Source: Thamnaconus septentrionalis | Taxonomy: Eukaryota > Chordata > Actinopteri > Tetraodontiformes > Monacanthidae | Direction: 5' to 3' | Assembly: GCA_009823395.1 (NCBI GenBank) | Contig: CM020514.1 | Span: forward strand, 4,962,966-5,026,965 | Length of the DNA: 64,000 bases | In this document: positions 34,266 to 45,738 of the stretch, one piece after another | How positions within the stretch are numbered: position 1 is the first letter of the stretch | How the letters are laid out: each line of letters opens with the position of its first letter | Notes under the pieces: model-generated | Databases searched by the model: none | What the model was told of the DNA's origin: nothing | The model's input: the letters and a program-made list of their open reading frames with translations, nothing else | Made by a program: the position numbers and the translations under genes

Positions 34266-36360
34266 AAAGCCTTGTTTTTGAACTCATACATGTTTTGTTT
34301 TTTATTTTATTAAAAAAGGTATTGGACAGGTCTGAGGTCAGCGGCGTCTAGGCAGGAGTAATCAGGTGGGCTTCCCTTCAGGTTTGATTCGAGGTTCGAA
34401 TGTGTGTCAGTAGTCAGAGACTGGATGAAAAAGACGAGCGGAGCTTCAGGTTTATAAAAAGGAGGCCGACGCAGGAATACCAATGACCTGCATTCTATTG
34501 TTTGGCCAGCAGGAAACGGCAAAGTTGGTTGCAGAAATGCTAAGAATGACTGGCTGTGAAAATGGAAAGAAGTGCTACGTTCATACTCGTACAGGGGCGG
34601 AGCTACGTGGTCACCAGTGGTCCCCGCCCCCCAATTTGACATTGATTTGTTTTTAACCTGTATTTCTGAATGGATGTTCAGCCCAGATTTTGTTTTTGAT
34701 GCAAACAAGACACTCATTAAAGAAGAACTTTATTGGAACATTAGCCCTGACCTTAGGACAGGACGAACAAGACGACATATAAGGTTTAACAATTAACATA
34801 TTATATTAATATTAACAACAGTGAAGATTTCCTGTTCTCTCATTCATAGGCCAACTATTATAAGTTCACACCAAAAACACAAAGTACTACTACAAAGTGG
34901 TTCAAGCTTAATTGTTGGTCTAAATAGGATATAAAAGCTTTGAGCAAATGGGCTCTAATGTCCACTTTGACCGAATTGGTCTAATTTCAAGGTAAAGTGA
35001 AGTGGTCATAAAGTTGAGGCCATTGCTAAAGTTTAGTAGCCAACTATAGTCGACTTAATGGCGAGTGGGCAGGTGTTGGTGCACACACTGCGCTCACGCT
35101 CCAATCGCTGTTCACCTCCAGTACCACCCTGATATCCCCTAAAGCCCTAAAATGGGTATTAGCAAACCAATGGGTGACCAGTCAATGGTATCAGGATGGG
35201 CAGATGCTTTCAAATATCAATAATATTGATACGACTAATGCTATTGGTATCGGGTTGATACCGCCAAGGCGGAATCGATGCATCACTATTTTCACATCTT
35301 GCATTTTCCACTTTAGCATTAGTGATACTGGCCGTGTGTTTCCTTGGTATTGCTTTGACATTTCTTCTTTCAGCATGGCACATCACTAATGCGCCATCTG
35401 CTTCCCTAGCTATTTTTCTAATACGTACATACATCAACTGTACTGCATGAAGCTAGTTAGCAAGGCATCTATCTTGCTGCTAACAATAGCCCTAGTGTTT
35501 TTGTTAACCAATAAATACTAGCAATAAACTTGCCATAATTTCGCTAATATTGTCAACAGGCACCACACTTTGGGCCTAAGTCTTTTTCTTGCTGCTTTTT
35601 CTGGTAGTTACAGTTCCTTCACGTTAGCGCTGCCATCACTGGTCTCAGGTGTGGTGTTAAAAGAAAGGGGAAAGTAATTGGATGGACCCTCTTGTCTGTC
35701 ACACTCTAATTGGGCCAAGAAGATTTTATCCAAGTGCCAGTTGGAAACAGCACAAGTCTTTTAGTGGCGCAAGTGGCAACACTACGCTAGCTAGCAGCCA
35801 CTTTGTGTCTTTGTCGTGGCTAAACCCCGGCTGTAGCTCCGCCTCGTTCTCTTAAAACGATGACGATTGATCCCGTCACACTCTGACTGGCTGATAGCAA
35901 TTCAGACTTCTGTCAAGATGGATCTGTGAGAATTTGAGCGAGTTTTGCTGATCCCCTAACAATGAACAGTTACAAAAATAGAAAACAAGGCTCCAATTAA
36001 TTAGCAGTTGGATTATTTGTCTTAACATCTGGACACAAAAGGCAATTTTTGTAGAAATTTTGTGTCGTGTAACAGGGTGCAGATGGAGCCTTAAATACCT
36101 GTCTGACACAACAGGAAACCCTTTCATCCAGAGTGAACGTACTAATGCAGCTTTTCAATGCCCTGCTTTTTACACAAATAGAGATTTAATTAAGGCTGAG
36201 TGGAAGCACAGCGTGTGGAAAGTAACTCTCGCTTGTGGTAAAGTGAAAGCCAAAGAAGGAAGTGCAATGCTGTGGAAATGGATCAAAACATTCCCTCAAG
36301 GATTTGGGTCCGTCCCCTAATCTGTCCATTCAGTTACATTGATTTTCCGTTATCTCCAAA
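34266..36360. other. no gene seen; scattered repeat debris
   Basis: 34595-34640 (GGGGCGGAGCTACGTGG) and 35170-35285 (GGTATCGGGTTGATACCG, GGAATCGATGCATCAC) look like ends of DNA-transposon MITEs, but no complete element is delimited. The remainder is AT-rich. Confidence 0.5.
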
Positions 36361-36366
36361 GGCAGA

Positions 36367-36845
36367 GGTGGCACGAAACGAAGTACTTGTACTTTGATAC
36401 TGTACTTGAGAATATTTTCAGGTACCTGTGCTTTACTTGGGTATTTCCTTTTCTGACATTGGAAAAACATACTTTAGTGTTTGAAAGGTTATTAAAAGAA
36501 ACAAATTCTGCTCAAAGTAATTCGTTTATAATTTTTTATCATAGTTGGTGCTTGAAGCGGAGCCACTGGAACAGTGCTGTTGTGTAGTTCAACATCAAAG
36601 TGGATCATATTTTAGAGTACCTTGGCTTTGTGGTCACAGTTCAGTATATTTTCCGAACAGAGGAAAAACAAAAAATGCAGAAAATAACATCAAAAGTGTT
36701 AGCATCCAATATTGTATCGTTTCATGAATGGCACAACAAATCGTGTGTACTTTTTACTGAAGTACATCTCGGAACCGGTACTGTCTTACTTTTACTTGAG
36801 TAAAGGAGTAGAATCGGTACTTTTACTTTTACCAGAGTATTTATT
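36367..36845. mobile_element. 'AAGTACTTGTACTTT' MITE
   Basis: The left edge GGTGGCACGAAACGAAGTAC and the right edge TACTTTTACTTGAGTAAAGG are the two ends of the same family as at 13.3 and 20.4 kb. About 0.48 kb, no transposase. Confidence 0.5.
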
Positions 36846-36899
36846 TGGGATGCGATGCACATGCACACGTGAGTTAGCCACGGCAGAGGCGGCAGTGTG

Positions 36900-37350
36900 C
36901 TTTTTGAAAGGAAGAGATGGGAGACGGTTTCACTGGTTTCTGACGTTTCGGCGACATTAACACAACCTGAGACCCGCAGGAAACATTGTGCATCTCCGAC
37001 AGCGTCCGTTGCGTCGGAGAGGGACAGCGAACCACAAACGGGCCCAAACGGCGCCTCCCATCAGGGCAACTGTTGATTCGTGACCTCCCGCGGTTCTCCT
37101 CTTGTTTTGGGGGACAAACACGGCCGCAGCTTTTTGGGGGGGGGGAACGCCCGCCGAGGTCGGCCGCCGACCATCTGCTACCGCCGCGCAAACCCAAAAC
37201 GTTTGCCAAGAGAGCGGCGATAACTGCCAACCTCCCCGAGGCGTTCAGGACTCAGCCGCGTGAGCATCCTCGCGCTAAACGCGCCCCCCGTGCCAAGACC
37301 ATTACCTCGGCAATTCTGCGCAGGTTGAAGGGGATCATTAAAGGTTTTTG
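36900..37350. promoter_or_regulatory. CpG-rich block, candidate regulatory region
   Basis: Repeat-poor GC-rich block. A 155-codon plus-strand frame (36986-37453) runs through it and is Arg/Pro-rich, without a known domain. It ends in low-complexity sequence and is probably fortuitous. AGAGCGGCGATAACTGCC and CTCGGCAATTCTGCGC are striking unique words. Confidence 0.35.
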
Positions 37351-38300
37351 TTTTTTTTCCCCCCACAGAAAATGCTGGTGCGGCACCGTCGGTAGTTTTC
37401 ACTTTGGTCTTTCTTTTCTTTTTCTGGGGCCGTTTAAGCAGCTGCCACATTAGCGAGCACTTTAGTCAGGTTTCCTTAATGCACAAAGCCGGTCTTAAGC
37501 GAAATGTTATAATCAATGGACGAAGATTGAAGGATTCTCATGAGGGGGTCTGCAGCCAAGAAAGAATAAATGGAACGACCTGACGCTAAATTAAAAGACT
37601 TTTTTTTTTTTTTTTTTAAAAAGCCTTTAAGCCAGAATTTTATTTTGCTCTTTTCCACCAAAAGTGAACGTGCTTCTTTAGTGAAATTTCTAAAGTGAAA
37701 TTGGTTCTCTTTTAGCTCCATACATACTTTTTATTTCTTTTTTTCTTACTTTATCTTTACCAGCCATGTTTGGTTAATCAGAAGGTTTCTCTAAATCCAA
37801 TGGGGTTATTTCACATGTCCATATGGGAAAGGGCAAGTGGCAAGCCCTTGGAAAAGGGGAATCAAAATGCAGAAGGTGACTGGATAAACCCTCCACCCGT
37901 CACATTTAAAGCAGGTCAGTCTGCCAGATGGCAGCAAGTCGCTTCCAAAAAACACCTTGGGTGAGACTTTTATCATTTCAAACGAAACATCTGAGTGATC
38001 AATGAGCCTTGCAAAGTGAAAGCAAACCAATTAGGATCACGGTGAATACTGAGAATACTAATGATACATGAAAGCTAATCTAATTTACTTTCCATCTAAG
38101 ACGTTCCCCTCTCTGTCTATTTTTTTTTTTAACCTTTTGCTAAAAAGTGCGAAACTCCATGTAAGTTCATAAATGCATGAGGAATTTGAAAGATTTTTTA
38201 AAAGTTCATATAATTTAACATCAGTGATGTTTTCTAATAGTAATGATCAGCTGCATATCCATTACAGTTTTTCTCAAAATAAAATTTTGACAAGGTACAG
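37351..38300. other. no gene seen
   Basis: AT-rich with T runs near 37599-37616 and 38120-38130. Confidence 0.6.
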
Positions 38301-38309
38301 TTGCAATTT

Positions 38310-38885
38310 GCAGGCGTTTCCATTGAATGGGGTGAAGCGCATAAGCTGTAATTCTCGTAAAATCTCGTCCCGTGAGATTTACGAGAATTGCATTTGCGTT
38401 GTTTGTTCACGTTTGCTTGCTGTCATGAATGATTGTTCTATTTTTCTCTTTGATTACTTGTAAAAAAAAATATATATTCCGTCTCCTCCTCCATAACACG
38501 CCTCCATTACCCGCCATTTTCACTTGAAGTGAACTGGTCACGTGACCCCCGTACGTTACGTCCAGTTTCTCGTAAAAGCAAAACAAGTGCTTCCAGGACA
38601 CTTTTACGATACGTTTCTATATCAATACGTCTGAAAAACCACCTCATAAGAGCGTAAAACCTTTTAGCGATATCTGAGTTTGTTTTTTTTTTTTTCACAA
38701 TTTAGATATTTCCATTACCAGTTTTTATTGTGATATTTATGTTTTGCTCAATTCTAGGGGTAATGGAAACGCAGCTAATGTCTCTGAACTCTCCAGAAAT
38801 TATCAGTCGTCCTCTTTCAAACCTGCGGAAGGTCCAACAAAGCAGGAAGCTAAAACTCAGAGTTAGCGCTAGGTTGCCAACAGAG
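38310..38885. mobile_element. 'GCGTTTCCATT' repeat element with internal hairpin
   Basis: GCGTTTCCATT near 38314 and its inverse AATGGAAACGC near 38763 form an inverted pair. 38350-38389 is a hairpin with arms AATTCTCGTAAAATCTC / GAGATTTACGAGAATT. The part 38600-38885 recurs in inverse orientation at 48945-49215 inside actr3 intron 7. No transposase. Confidence 0.65.
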
Positions 38886-39059
38886 GGCTAATTATTGCCG
38901 TTTTCTGGGGATCGAGAGAGTTTTTCTGGGTGATTAATCCTGCGATGCCGATCCACCGGAGTCTGGGGGTAAAAAATAAAAAATAAAAAAAACAGAGAGA
39001 AAGAAAGTGAAAACAGTAATAAAACGGTAGCTTTTGCGTTCCCTTCCGAGACTCATCTC

Positions 39060-39460
39060 ACTCCTTGAAACTTTTGAAAGGCAGCTAATCTCGGCGGAGC
39101 TGAGAGTAGATGATGGCGAGGCTCCGACATCGCCCCCCCAACTTCCCCTCTCCCGCCACCGGGCTCCTCGTACCGCTGATTGTCCACCGCCGAGGAACCA
39201 TCCAGCCTCCTTCAGACTCCCATCGCCCCTCCGCATCTCCGCCCGTCTCTCCTGACTCGATCTTATCCACCCCTGTACAAAAACCCTCAACCCGCCGCCT
39301 CCCTCTTTCATCTGGCCACCCCGCCAGCGACCTCTCCGAGTTTAGCCGCCGGAACAACGGCTGGAAGGGGGGGGGAAAAAGAGAGAAGAAGAAAAAAAAA
39401 AAAGAGAGATCCGACAACCTTGATGCTCAGCGCGGCCGTGCTCCTTGTAGCTTCCCGAGG
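39060..39460. other. GC-balanced segment with long fortuitous frames
   Basis: Frames on both strands stay open for 75-200 codons because of CCN/TCN composition and an A-rich run at about 39375-39405. Peptides are Pro/Ser/Arg-rich with no domain and no splice context. Confidence 0.4.
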
Positions 39461-39469
39461 GGAAAATTG

Positions 39470-39720
39470 AAGCAACGAGAGATCAGACTGGGGGCGGGCC
39501 TGTTCAGCTGGATTAGCCTCTTTCTCGAAAACCAATTAAGGGCTTTGCATCTGATGTATAAAAATCGTCTTTTCACCTCCGACGTTAAGACAATGATGAT
39601 TTCAGGCCTCAGAATTAAACGCATCGCGTGTCTGTTTGTCAGGCTGCGGCGTAATTTGCTGGTGCTGGGAGTCGAAGCCCTGCAACGTGGAAGTTGTAAT
39701 CTCTCTTTTTGATACCACAC
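39470..39720. promoter_or_regulatory. candidate conserved non-coding element
   Basis: Repeat-free block with AACCAATTAAGGGCTTTGCA, GATGTATAAAAATCGTC, TTCAGGCCTCAGAATTAAAC and GCGGCGTAATTTGC, rich in homeodomain-like cores. The function is inferred. Confidence 0.4.
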
Positions 39721-40628
39721 AGCGTTCAGCCCCAGCACCAACTGTTGCACTGGCACCAGAACTAAGGCGCTAAAAAAAAAAGAAAGAAGGTAAAAGTCCC
39801 CTGGAGTCTGTGAGTGTTTACGGCTGCAGCTGTCTGAGAGTCATCGAGCCGTGAACACATGGAAGAAGAAGAACAAGAACGAGAGCAACAAGAACAAGAG
39901 GAACATATTCAAGATAGATAAAGGATATTGCAGATGATGCAATATATAAATGTCTGTATATGTTTCAGATATACAGCATTTAACTTTTCTCACATAAAAC
40001 TGCTCTCCTTATCCTTCTTGATTTATACAGTATTAATGCTGAATAATTCTGAGCTTTTTGTTTTATCATCATTTGGTAACTTTGATTTTATTTTTATCAT
40101 TTTTACCCTAAGTCTTAACATAAATCAAAGTCACATTCGGCACAATTTTGAATCCGTCTCTTGTATGTTGTTGTTATATATTGTTACATTACAGTAAATC
40201 ACCCATATGTATATATGAAGATTTTCAGCACCATTTCAGTTTGTTTAGCCTCGTTATTGGTGTTGTCAGTGTCGCTCCAACGGAACAGATGCTGGCGCCC
40301 AGAGCTTCGTCCCACCTTTCTCGTCCTAATTATTTGACCTTTCAGCGCGTCGGCGTCGGTCGCACCTGTCCAGCGAAACAGAACAGCGGTGACCTGAGGC
40401 ATGTTGGCCGCAGAGGCGACTCCCCTTTCACTGCTCGGCCGACTGACCTTCTGCAACTCGTACAGCAGAACGAATTGCTAGTTGCGTACATTGGATTTAT
40501 CTTGTTGGACACCTAGGCTTCACCAAGGTGTGTGTGTGTGTGTTGTGTTTGATTAGATGAGTCAACAACCTTGTGTCAGTGTCTGTGGCTGTGAAGTGTC
40601 AGCTTCAGTTCCATAACAGAGGTTATAC
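39721..40628. other. no gene seen
   Basis: GAA-type repeats near 39860-39905. AT-rich to 40200. 40255-40460 is repeat-free with balanced GC but has no supported exon. Confidence 0.5.
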
Positions 40629-40630
40629 AG

Positions 40631-40682
<52 letters not shown>

Positions 40683-40769
40683 CGTGTGTGTGTGTATATA
40701 TATATACATGTGTGTATATATACATATGTGTATATGTATATATATGTGTGTGTATATATATATATACAC
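40629..40769. repeat. (TA)/(GT) compound microsatellite
   Basis: Alternating TA and GT runs for 140 bp, ending at the Tc1-type terminal repeat. Confidence 0.95.
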
Positions 40770-41471
40770 ACACAAAAAGTAAGGAAATTTGTGTTTGGTA
40801 GAATATTTCTTTGATGTAACAATGCTATGCCGGGTCAAACAGCTTATTCTGCCATTGACTCTTGGTTGGTGGATTGGATGATTGAAATTTGAGGAAACAA
40901 AACATATTGGCAGCTTAACAAAGTATTCATTGAACAAACAGGAGGAGCCTCAGTAGCACGTGGAAGAACCATACACAGCCACAACCGCCTGGCATCTCCT
41001 CCTCATGCTGGTCACCAGCCTGGTCGCACACTGCTGTGCGATGGCATCCCATTCTTCAACCAGCATAGGTCGCAAGTCAGCCAGCGTGGTTGTGTGGGTC
41101 ACTGTGGCGCGAACAGCACGGCCAAGCTGATGCCACAAAGTGTTCAATGGGGTTGAGGTCAGGACTGCTGGCAGGCCGTTCCAATCCTCTCCACTCCCAA
41201 ATTTTAGAGGTAGTCTCTGATAAAGTTCGCCCTGATTGTCATCTTGGAGGATGGAGTTTGGTCCCGGACTGTGGAGATACGGGATTGCCACCGGTTGCAG
41301 GATCTCCTCTCGATATCCCTCTGCATTGAGATGACCTCCAATGATGACAAGCCTTGTTTTTCCGCCCCACACCATCGCACTGCCTCCCCCAAAAGATGTT
41401 ACTCTGTCGGTGCAGCAATCGGCGTGGCGTCCTCCACGAAACGCAAACACAAATGAACTTACTTTTTGTGT
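40770..41471 (-). mobile_element. internally deleted Tc1/mariner element
   Basis: 702 bp with terminal inverted repeats of 28 bp (40770-40797 and 41444-41471) that agree at 25 of 28 positions and start ACACAAAAAGTAAG. The minus-strand interior encodes the C-terminal half of a Tc1 transposase. Everything N-terminal of the FGGGSAMVWGG motif, including the DNA-binding helices, is deleted. A TA dinucleotide is not cleanly visible at both ends, so the exact borders may be a few bases off. Confidence 0.75.
40950..41450 (-). pseudogene. Tc1 transposase, C-terminal half, inactive
   Basis: An open frame of 166 codons shows FGGGSAMVWGG, YREEILQPVAIPYL, ILQDDNQ (second catalytic Asp region) and MRRRCQAVV, all standard Tc1 motifs in order. 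The third catalytic region, normally SPDLNPIEHLWDxL, reads TSTPLNTLWHQL, so the acidic residue is gone. The N-terminus is missing. It cannot be catalytic. Confidence 0.85.
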
Positions 41472-41690
41472 TCCAGCATCCAGACCCCCTTAGGTCATCT
41501 GGAACTGGTTTGTTGTGTTTACCAAAAAAACAAGAACCAATGAGATGCTCCTCATCTGTGGAGCAACCTTCCAGAATATCTGAGGTCTGCTCAAACTGTT
41601 GGTGCCTTTAAATCAGGGCTGAAAACATTATTGTTCACTGCAGTGTGCTCGTAGATTAAAATTCTCCTTACTTGCTGTATTTTTTTATTG
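41472..41690 (+). pseudogene. LINE 3' end: reverse transcriptase C-terminal tail
   Basis: The plus strand reads WSNLPEYLRSAQTVGAF and continues with KSGLKTLLFTAVCS before a stop, the standard WNSLPxxIR...FKSxLKTxLF ending of L2-like LINE ORF2. AT-rich 3' sequence follows. It abuts the Tc1 remnant directly. Confidence 0.75.
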
Positions 41691-41726
41691 TCTTTTTTCC
41701 CATTTTTATCGTATTGTATTGAATTA

Positions 41727-41730
<4 letters not shown>

Positions 41731-41759
<29 letters not shown>

Positions 41760-41760
41760 T
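41731..41760 (+). repeat. (GA)n microsatellite
   Basis: Fourteen GA units. Confidence 0.96.
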
Positions 41761-41769
41761 GTGCCATTA

Positions 41770-42514
41770 GCCCTCACATGGAAATAGAAATGTTGGACTG
41801 AGGCCGCAAAAAAAAAGAAAAAGAAAAAAGGAAAAGCCCGCTCAAATTGATACACGGGGCTGTGACGGATCACTATTTAACCTCCCTGCAGCCTCTCTGG
41901 ACATCATTCCGGGCGGGACATTAGTTCCCTCCCACTCCTCAGACCTCTCACCTCCGCCTCTATTAAAGGGACAGGGTGGTGATTGGGGCTTATAGAAACA
42001 TATGGGCACGGTCAATGCGACGGGCTGCCTGTTGCGCAGCTTATAACGCCTGCGGATACGGCGGGGTTTCAGCAGACAGAGCCGGGGCACGCAGAGAGGC
42101 AGCGACACCTACTGGAAGGCGGGGTGAACTGCACGCGAGAAGCGGAGGAGTCTTTCTCCTCGGGTCTTCTGCTGCGACAGATTCACCGCACGGCAGAAAT
42201 ATGTTGGAGGTCGATACGGTCCTCGTCAGGGCAACAGAAGGCTGATTGAAGCTAAAGGTGCTTGGAGCACAACAACCATTTATCTGCAGCTTTTCACCCG
42301 GGGGCAGACCTTCGTCTTCTTAACGGGTGCTCCTAAATTCAGGAACACAACCTCCCTCCGGGAGGTGCGACACAGCACAGGTCTCACACACCTGAGCAGT
42401 TTGCCAACTTCAAGCACTGGCAAGCCCACTGAGGTTTTGTCAGGGATGTGCGTCATGTGGACTGCTATTGCGAAGGCTGAACTCGCTTCCGCCTTCATCT
42501 TCTCCCCTTTTGTT
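41770..42514. other. no gene seen
   Basis: Balanced GC, several short open frames on both strands, no family recognised and no splice support. Confidence 0.5.
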
Positions 42515-42522
42515 TGAATTCC

Positions 42523-42833
42523 ATTCATCCATCTTCTATACCCGCTTATTCCAATTCAGGGTCACGGGGGTCTGCTGGAGCCTATCCCAGCTGTCTTAGG
42601 GCGAAGGCAGGGTGACACCCTGGACAAGTCGCCAGTTCGTCGCAGGGCCACATAGAAACAAACAACCATTCACACTCACATGCACACCTGCGGACAATTG
42701 AGAATGTTCAATTGACCTCGCGTGCGTGTTTTTGGAGTGTGGGAGGAAGCCGGAGAACCCGGAGAGAACCCACGCAGACACAGGGAGAACCTGCAAACTC
42801 CACACAGAAAGGTCCCAGGCCCGGGCCCTTGTC
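42523..42833 (-). mobile_element. 5'-truncated SINE, 8-bp flanking duplication
   Basis: Inverse copy of the 18.65-kb SINE lacking the tRNA head (it stops near the CCCGGGC following the B-box). Flanks are exact tgaattcc copies at 42515-42522 and 42834-42841, a likely target-site duplication. Confidence 0.8.
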
Positions 42834-42841
42834 TGAATTCC

Positions 42842-43360
42842 TTTCTTTGGAAAAACTCAAGGCACACTGCGATGGAATTAAGGACATTTTCTCGTGTCAT
42901 CCACGATGTTTGAGTGGTTGGACTCAGGTTTCTGTCAGAGTGCCATTAAGGACGACTCTATGGGGTCCTCTAAACAATTCTTAGTCAAAGGGCAAAAAGC
43001 TAGCTAGTTAATAATCAGAATTTTGTCATTTTTGTGCGCATAAAGTTTTGTCTTCAATGTAAATGTTCCTCCTCTTTCACCGTCTTCAAAGGGCTTTTAC
43101 ACCCACTGTAAGCATGAAATGAATACTTTTAGAAAATGGTCCACCTGGTGCTTGTCATTATAAATGACATACATATAGTATTAATAGGTAGGGCCTACTT
43201 TTTAAGGTTAATTCCTCAAAAACATTCATCTTGTTCATTATTAGATTTTAATCACCTTTGTAGGACCATTTCACGTTCTTAGGCCCTCTTTACACGGTTG
43301 AGCAGTAGCCTTTCATGGGGATCAACGGTGGAAAATGTTGAACTATACGATCTGCAAAGT
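42842..43360. other. no gene seen
   Basis: AT-rich spacer. Confidence 0.6.
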
Positions 43361-43369
43361 CGCTAACAA

Positions 43370-44060
43370 GTCCGGCCCCCCTTGTACATCTGCGCAAAAC
43401 CTTTGTTTTTGCTGCTATTTTTCAAAGTGACCACCACTTTACTCACCGGGATGTGACCCTCAGCCTTGCCCCAGCTTGGTTGAATGTCTCCTTTCCTGAC
43501 CCCAACTCCCACAGTAGAGACCTTGATGTAGGTCAAGGTAGCACAGCCACAGTACACTGGGACTCTCTGGCTCTAAATACCTGGAACTCCTCCACCGCGC
43601 TGCTGAATGGAAGCCAGTAGGGTATTGCAACCCATGAAGGGCTACGCTGCTGCGTAGTGATTCGTCTTCCTTTTCAAAGCTTTCCACTGTGGTAACAGGA
43701 ATTCCATAAACTAGCAGAGGCCAGAGGAGTAGAATTTTGTCTCAATATTTCCAGGCCTTAAATTCAGCTGGGAGTCCTGACCCGTACCAAGTTGAAAGCC
43801 AAGAGCTGAGGTCATCGGCTGGTTGCCTGCTGTGCTGCTTTGCTCTCTAGACTGCTGGTAAAAGAAATTCGCCCAAACTGTTGACTGGCGTCTGTGACAC
43901 AGATTGGATCCGTGTGTCTCCCAGCCAGAAACGTTGCTTTCCTGAGGAAGAGACCAGGATCTCTGTGGTTTGAAACTCACAGGTTTTTCCAAGTCCTCGC
44001 AGGACCTACGAACAACCGGACGCGGATGGCATGGTGACAGACAGATCACCTTGCACATTG
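43370..44060 (-). pseudogene. decayed LINE ORF fragment
   Basis: The minus strand reads LLLWPLLVYGIPVTTVESFE, then after a shift VPVYCGCATLTYIKVSTVGV and VRKGDIQPSWGKAEGHI. The first block resembles the L-x-VYEVPxTTVExFERK segment near the C-terminus of a fish non-LTR retroelement reverse transcriptase, and the rest resembles the segment that follows it. Frameshifts are present. Assignment to a clade is not possible here. Confidence 0.5.
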
Positions 44061-44559
44061 GATTCCCATCACTTGGGAGGTGTCACATGTTCCACAGCCC
44101 TCAAGTCTAGACTTGAGAGCTGAGGCCATCTCCTGTTGCTGTTGGATATCAGTTCCACTTTCAGTCGTGTGGGTGTAATGACGAGCGAAGGTGGCGCAAA
44201 TTCAGAGGGAAGATTGATTGGAGCAATTGGAGCAACCGGAAATTATGCAAAATATCAGTTTTCTAGAGCAAAGCTCCTCAGCAACAGAGCTACCTGTAAC
44301 TTCCTGTCCTCCAGCTTTGCTTGACAAGTGTAAAAGGTGCTTTTCTTCTCTGGAGGTTGAATACAAATCAATACATCTGTTAATTGTAGTTTAAGCAGAG
44401 TGGAATCTACACCTGGCAAAGACTTTTGCTTCTGGGAGAAACGTCTCCAGTTGTTTGAACTAAATGTTCTTAATTGTTGATTAATGGTCACATGATCCTC
44501 CGAACAAGTATTAGCGTAACAGGACAAACGCGAAAAGCAGCAGGAATGAGCGACAAGAC
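44061..44559. other. actr3 downstream flank, no gene seen
   Basis: Ordinary sequence between the LINE remnant and the inferred actr3 transcript end. Confidence 0.6.
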
Positions 44560-44580
44560 GCTTAGAAACAAATTCGAGCC

Positions 44581-44586
44581 TTTATT
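44581..44586 (-). terminator. poly(A) signal for actr3 (distal candidate)
   Basis: AATAAA on the minus strand in the context CCAATAAAGG. Cleavage would be expected 10-30 bases further, near 44560. Confidence 0.5.
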
Positions 44587-44639
44587 GGAATGTTACAAGG
44601 CATTAAATACACAAATCCCATTCCTTTAATCATTTGGTA

Positions 44640-44645
44640 TTTATT
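44640..44645 (-). terminator. poly(A) signal for actr3 (proximal candidate)
   Basis: A second minus-strand AATAAA, about 55 bases before the distal one in transcript direction. Either or both could be used. Confidence 0.35.
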
Positions 44646-44917
44646 ATTATTATCAACAATAATAATAATAATAATAACAATAACAAAAAAAGTCTAGTCT
44701 AACAATACTGGTCTGACAATTATGCAGTTCCATCTCGCTAACCTCAGCTGTTCCTCTCTCTGCCCCCTAGAGGTGGTATTCTGGCACTGCCTGAGGTGAA
44801 TGTGAATTAAAAGGTGAAGAATTAAAGGGCCGACAGCGATGACACGAGGGGGGGAAACACGGGAGAGCAAAATACTGCGTATCAAAGCTGCATCGTGGTT
44901 TTTAAACAGTCTCTCTG

Positions 44918-44942
44918 ATGATGATGATGATGATGATGATGA
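44918..44942 (+). repeat. (GAT)8 triplet repeat in the actr3 3' UTR
   Basis: Eight GAT/ATG units (ATC in the sense strand). Confidence 0.93.
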
Positions 44943-45642
44943 TTCCGTTGGTTTTTTTTGCGTTTTTTTCCCCAGCTTTATAACCCCCGACTTCCCACAT
45001 TTTACATATAAAAAACCTTTAGTATGAAATATAAACAAGCTCTTATCGTGATACACAGACACGTGGAAGTTTTGAGGAAAAAAAAGAGAAGAAAACGCAG
45101 AAAATTCTGTTTAAGGAAAAAAAAAAAAAAAAAGGTAACAATATGTTCTAAACTTGTCGGATGATCTTTTTCCCGTTTCATAAATAATATGTTCCGCTGC
45201 CAGAGTGTCACTATCGATGCTCTTCTTCCCTTTGTCAATGACATCAACCTCCACCACGCACCATCTGCAGAATCACTGCCTTTGCTCAGCATATCCAGAA
45301 ATGTATTACTGTTTTGGCTTTTGAAGCGTTTATTTCTTTTTTCCCTCATTAACAAAGACAAAAAGAAAAAAAAGGAATTTAAAAAAAAAAAAAAACAAAG
45401 GAACATTCACGATAAATTTTCCAGCCTTTGTGTTTGGTCTGGTCTCTTTTTTCTCTCTCTCTCGCTCTCTTATTTCTTTTTATTTTTTTGTACTCCGTCC
45501 AATATATTCTGGATCTCCGTCTCGTCTCTCGCACTCCAAAGCTGAACAGGTCGTCTGAAGCGAGCTCCACACCATCCTAACTCCACCCCACTAACCCCCC
45601 TCCCCCGGTCAGACTCCGGAGGTCCCCCCAACCCCTACCGAG

Positions 45643-45738
45643 TTAAGACATGACTCCGAAGACGGGGTTGTGGCGACAGATGCTCGGCCCGATCTCCTCG
45701 TAGTCCTTCTTGGTGTGGCACACCTGGTAGAACTCGGG
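45643..45738 (-). CDS. actr3: actr3 coding exon 12 and stop
   Basis: 96 bases encoding residues 388-418, [19 protein letters not shown] through NPVFGVMS, followed by TAA at 45645-45643. The C-terminus matches the vertebrate ARP3 end exactly. Confidence 0.98.

Larger units (their letters stand above)
44560..45642 (-). other. actr3: actr3 3' untranslated region (inferred)
   Basis: Directly after the actr3 stop the minus strand is rich in A/T and purine runs, with no further reading frame, and leads to two AATAAA hexamers near 44.6 kb. A (GAT)-type triplet run sits at 44918-44942. The right boundary is the seen stop codon. The left end is inferred from the poly(A) signals and may be off by tens of bases. 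Confidence 0.6.

Noticed and set aside
39110..39712. 200-codon plus-strand frame, the longest in the window
   Set aside because: Low-complexity Pro/Ser/Arg and Lys sequence without any domain. Other frames are equally open, so it reflects composition.
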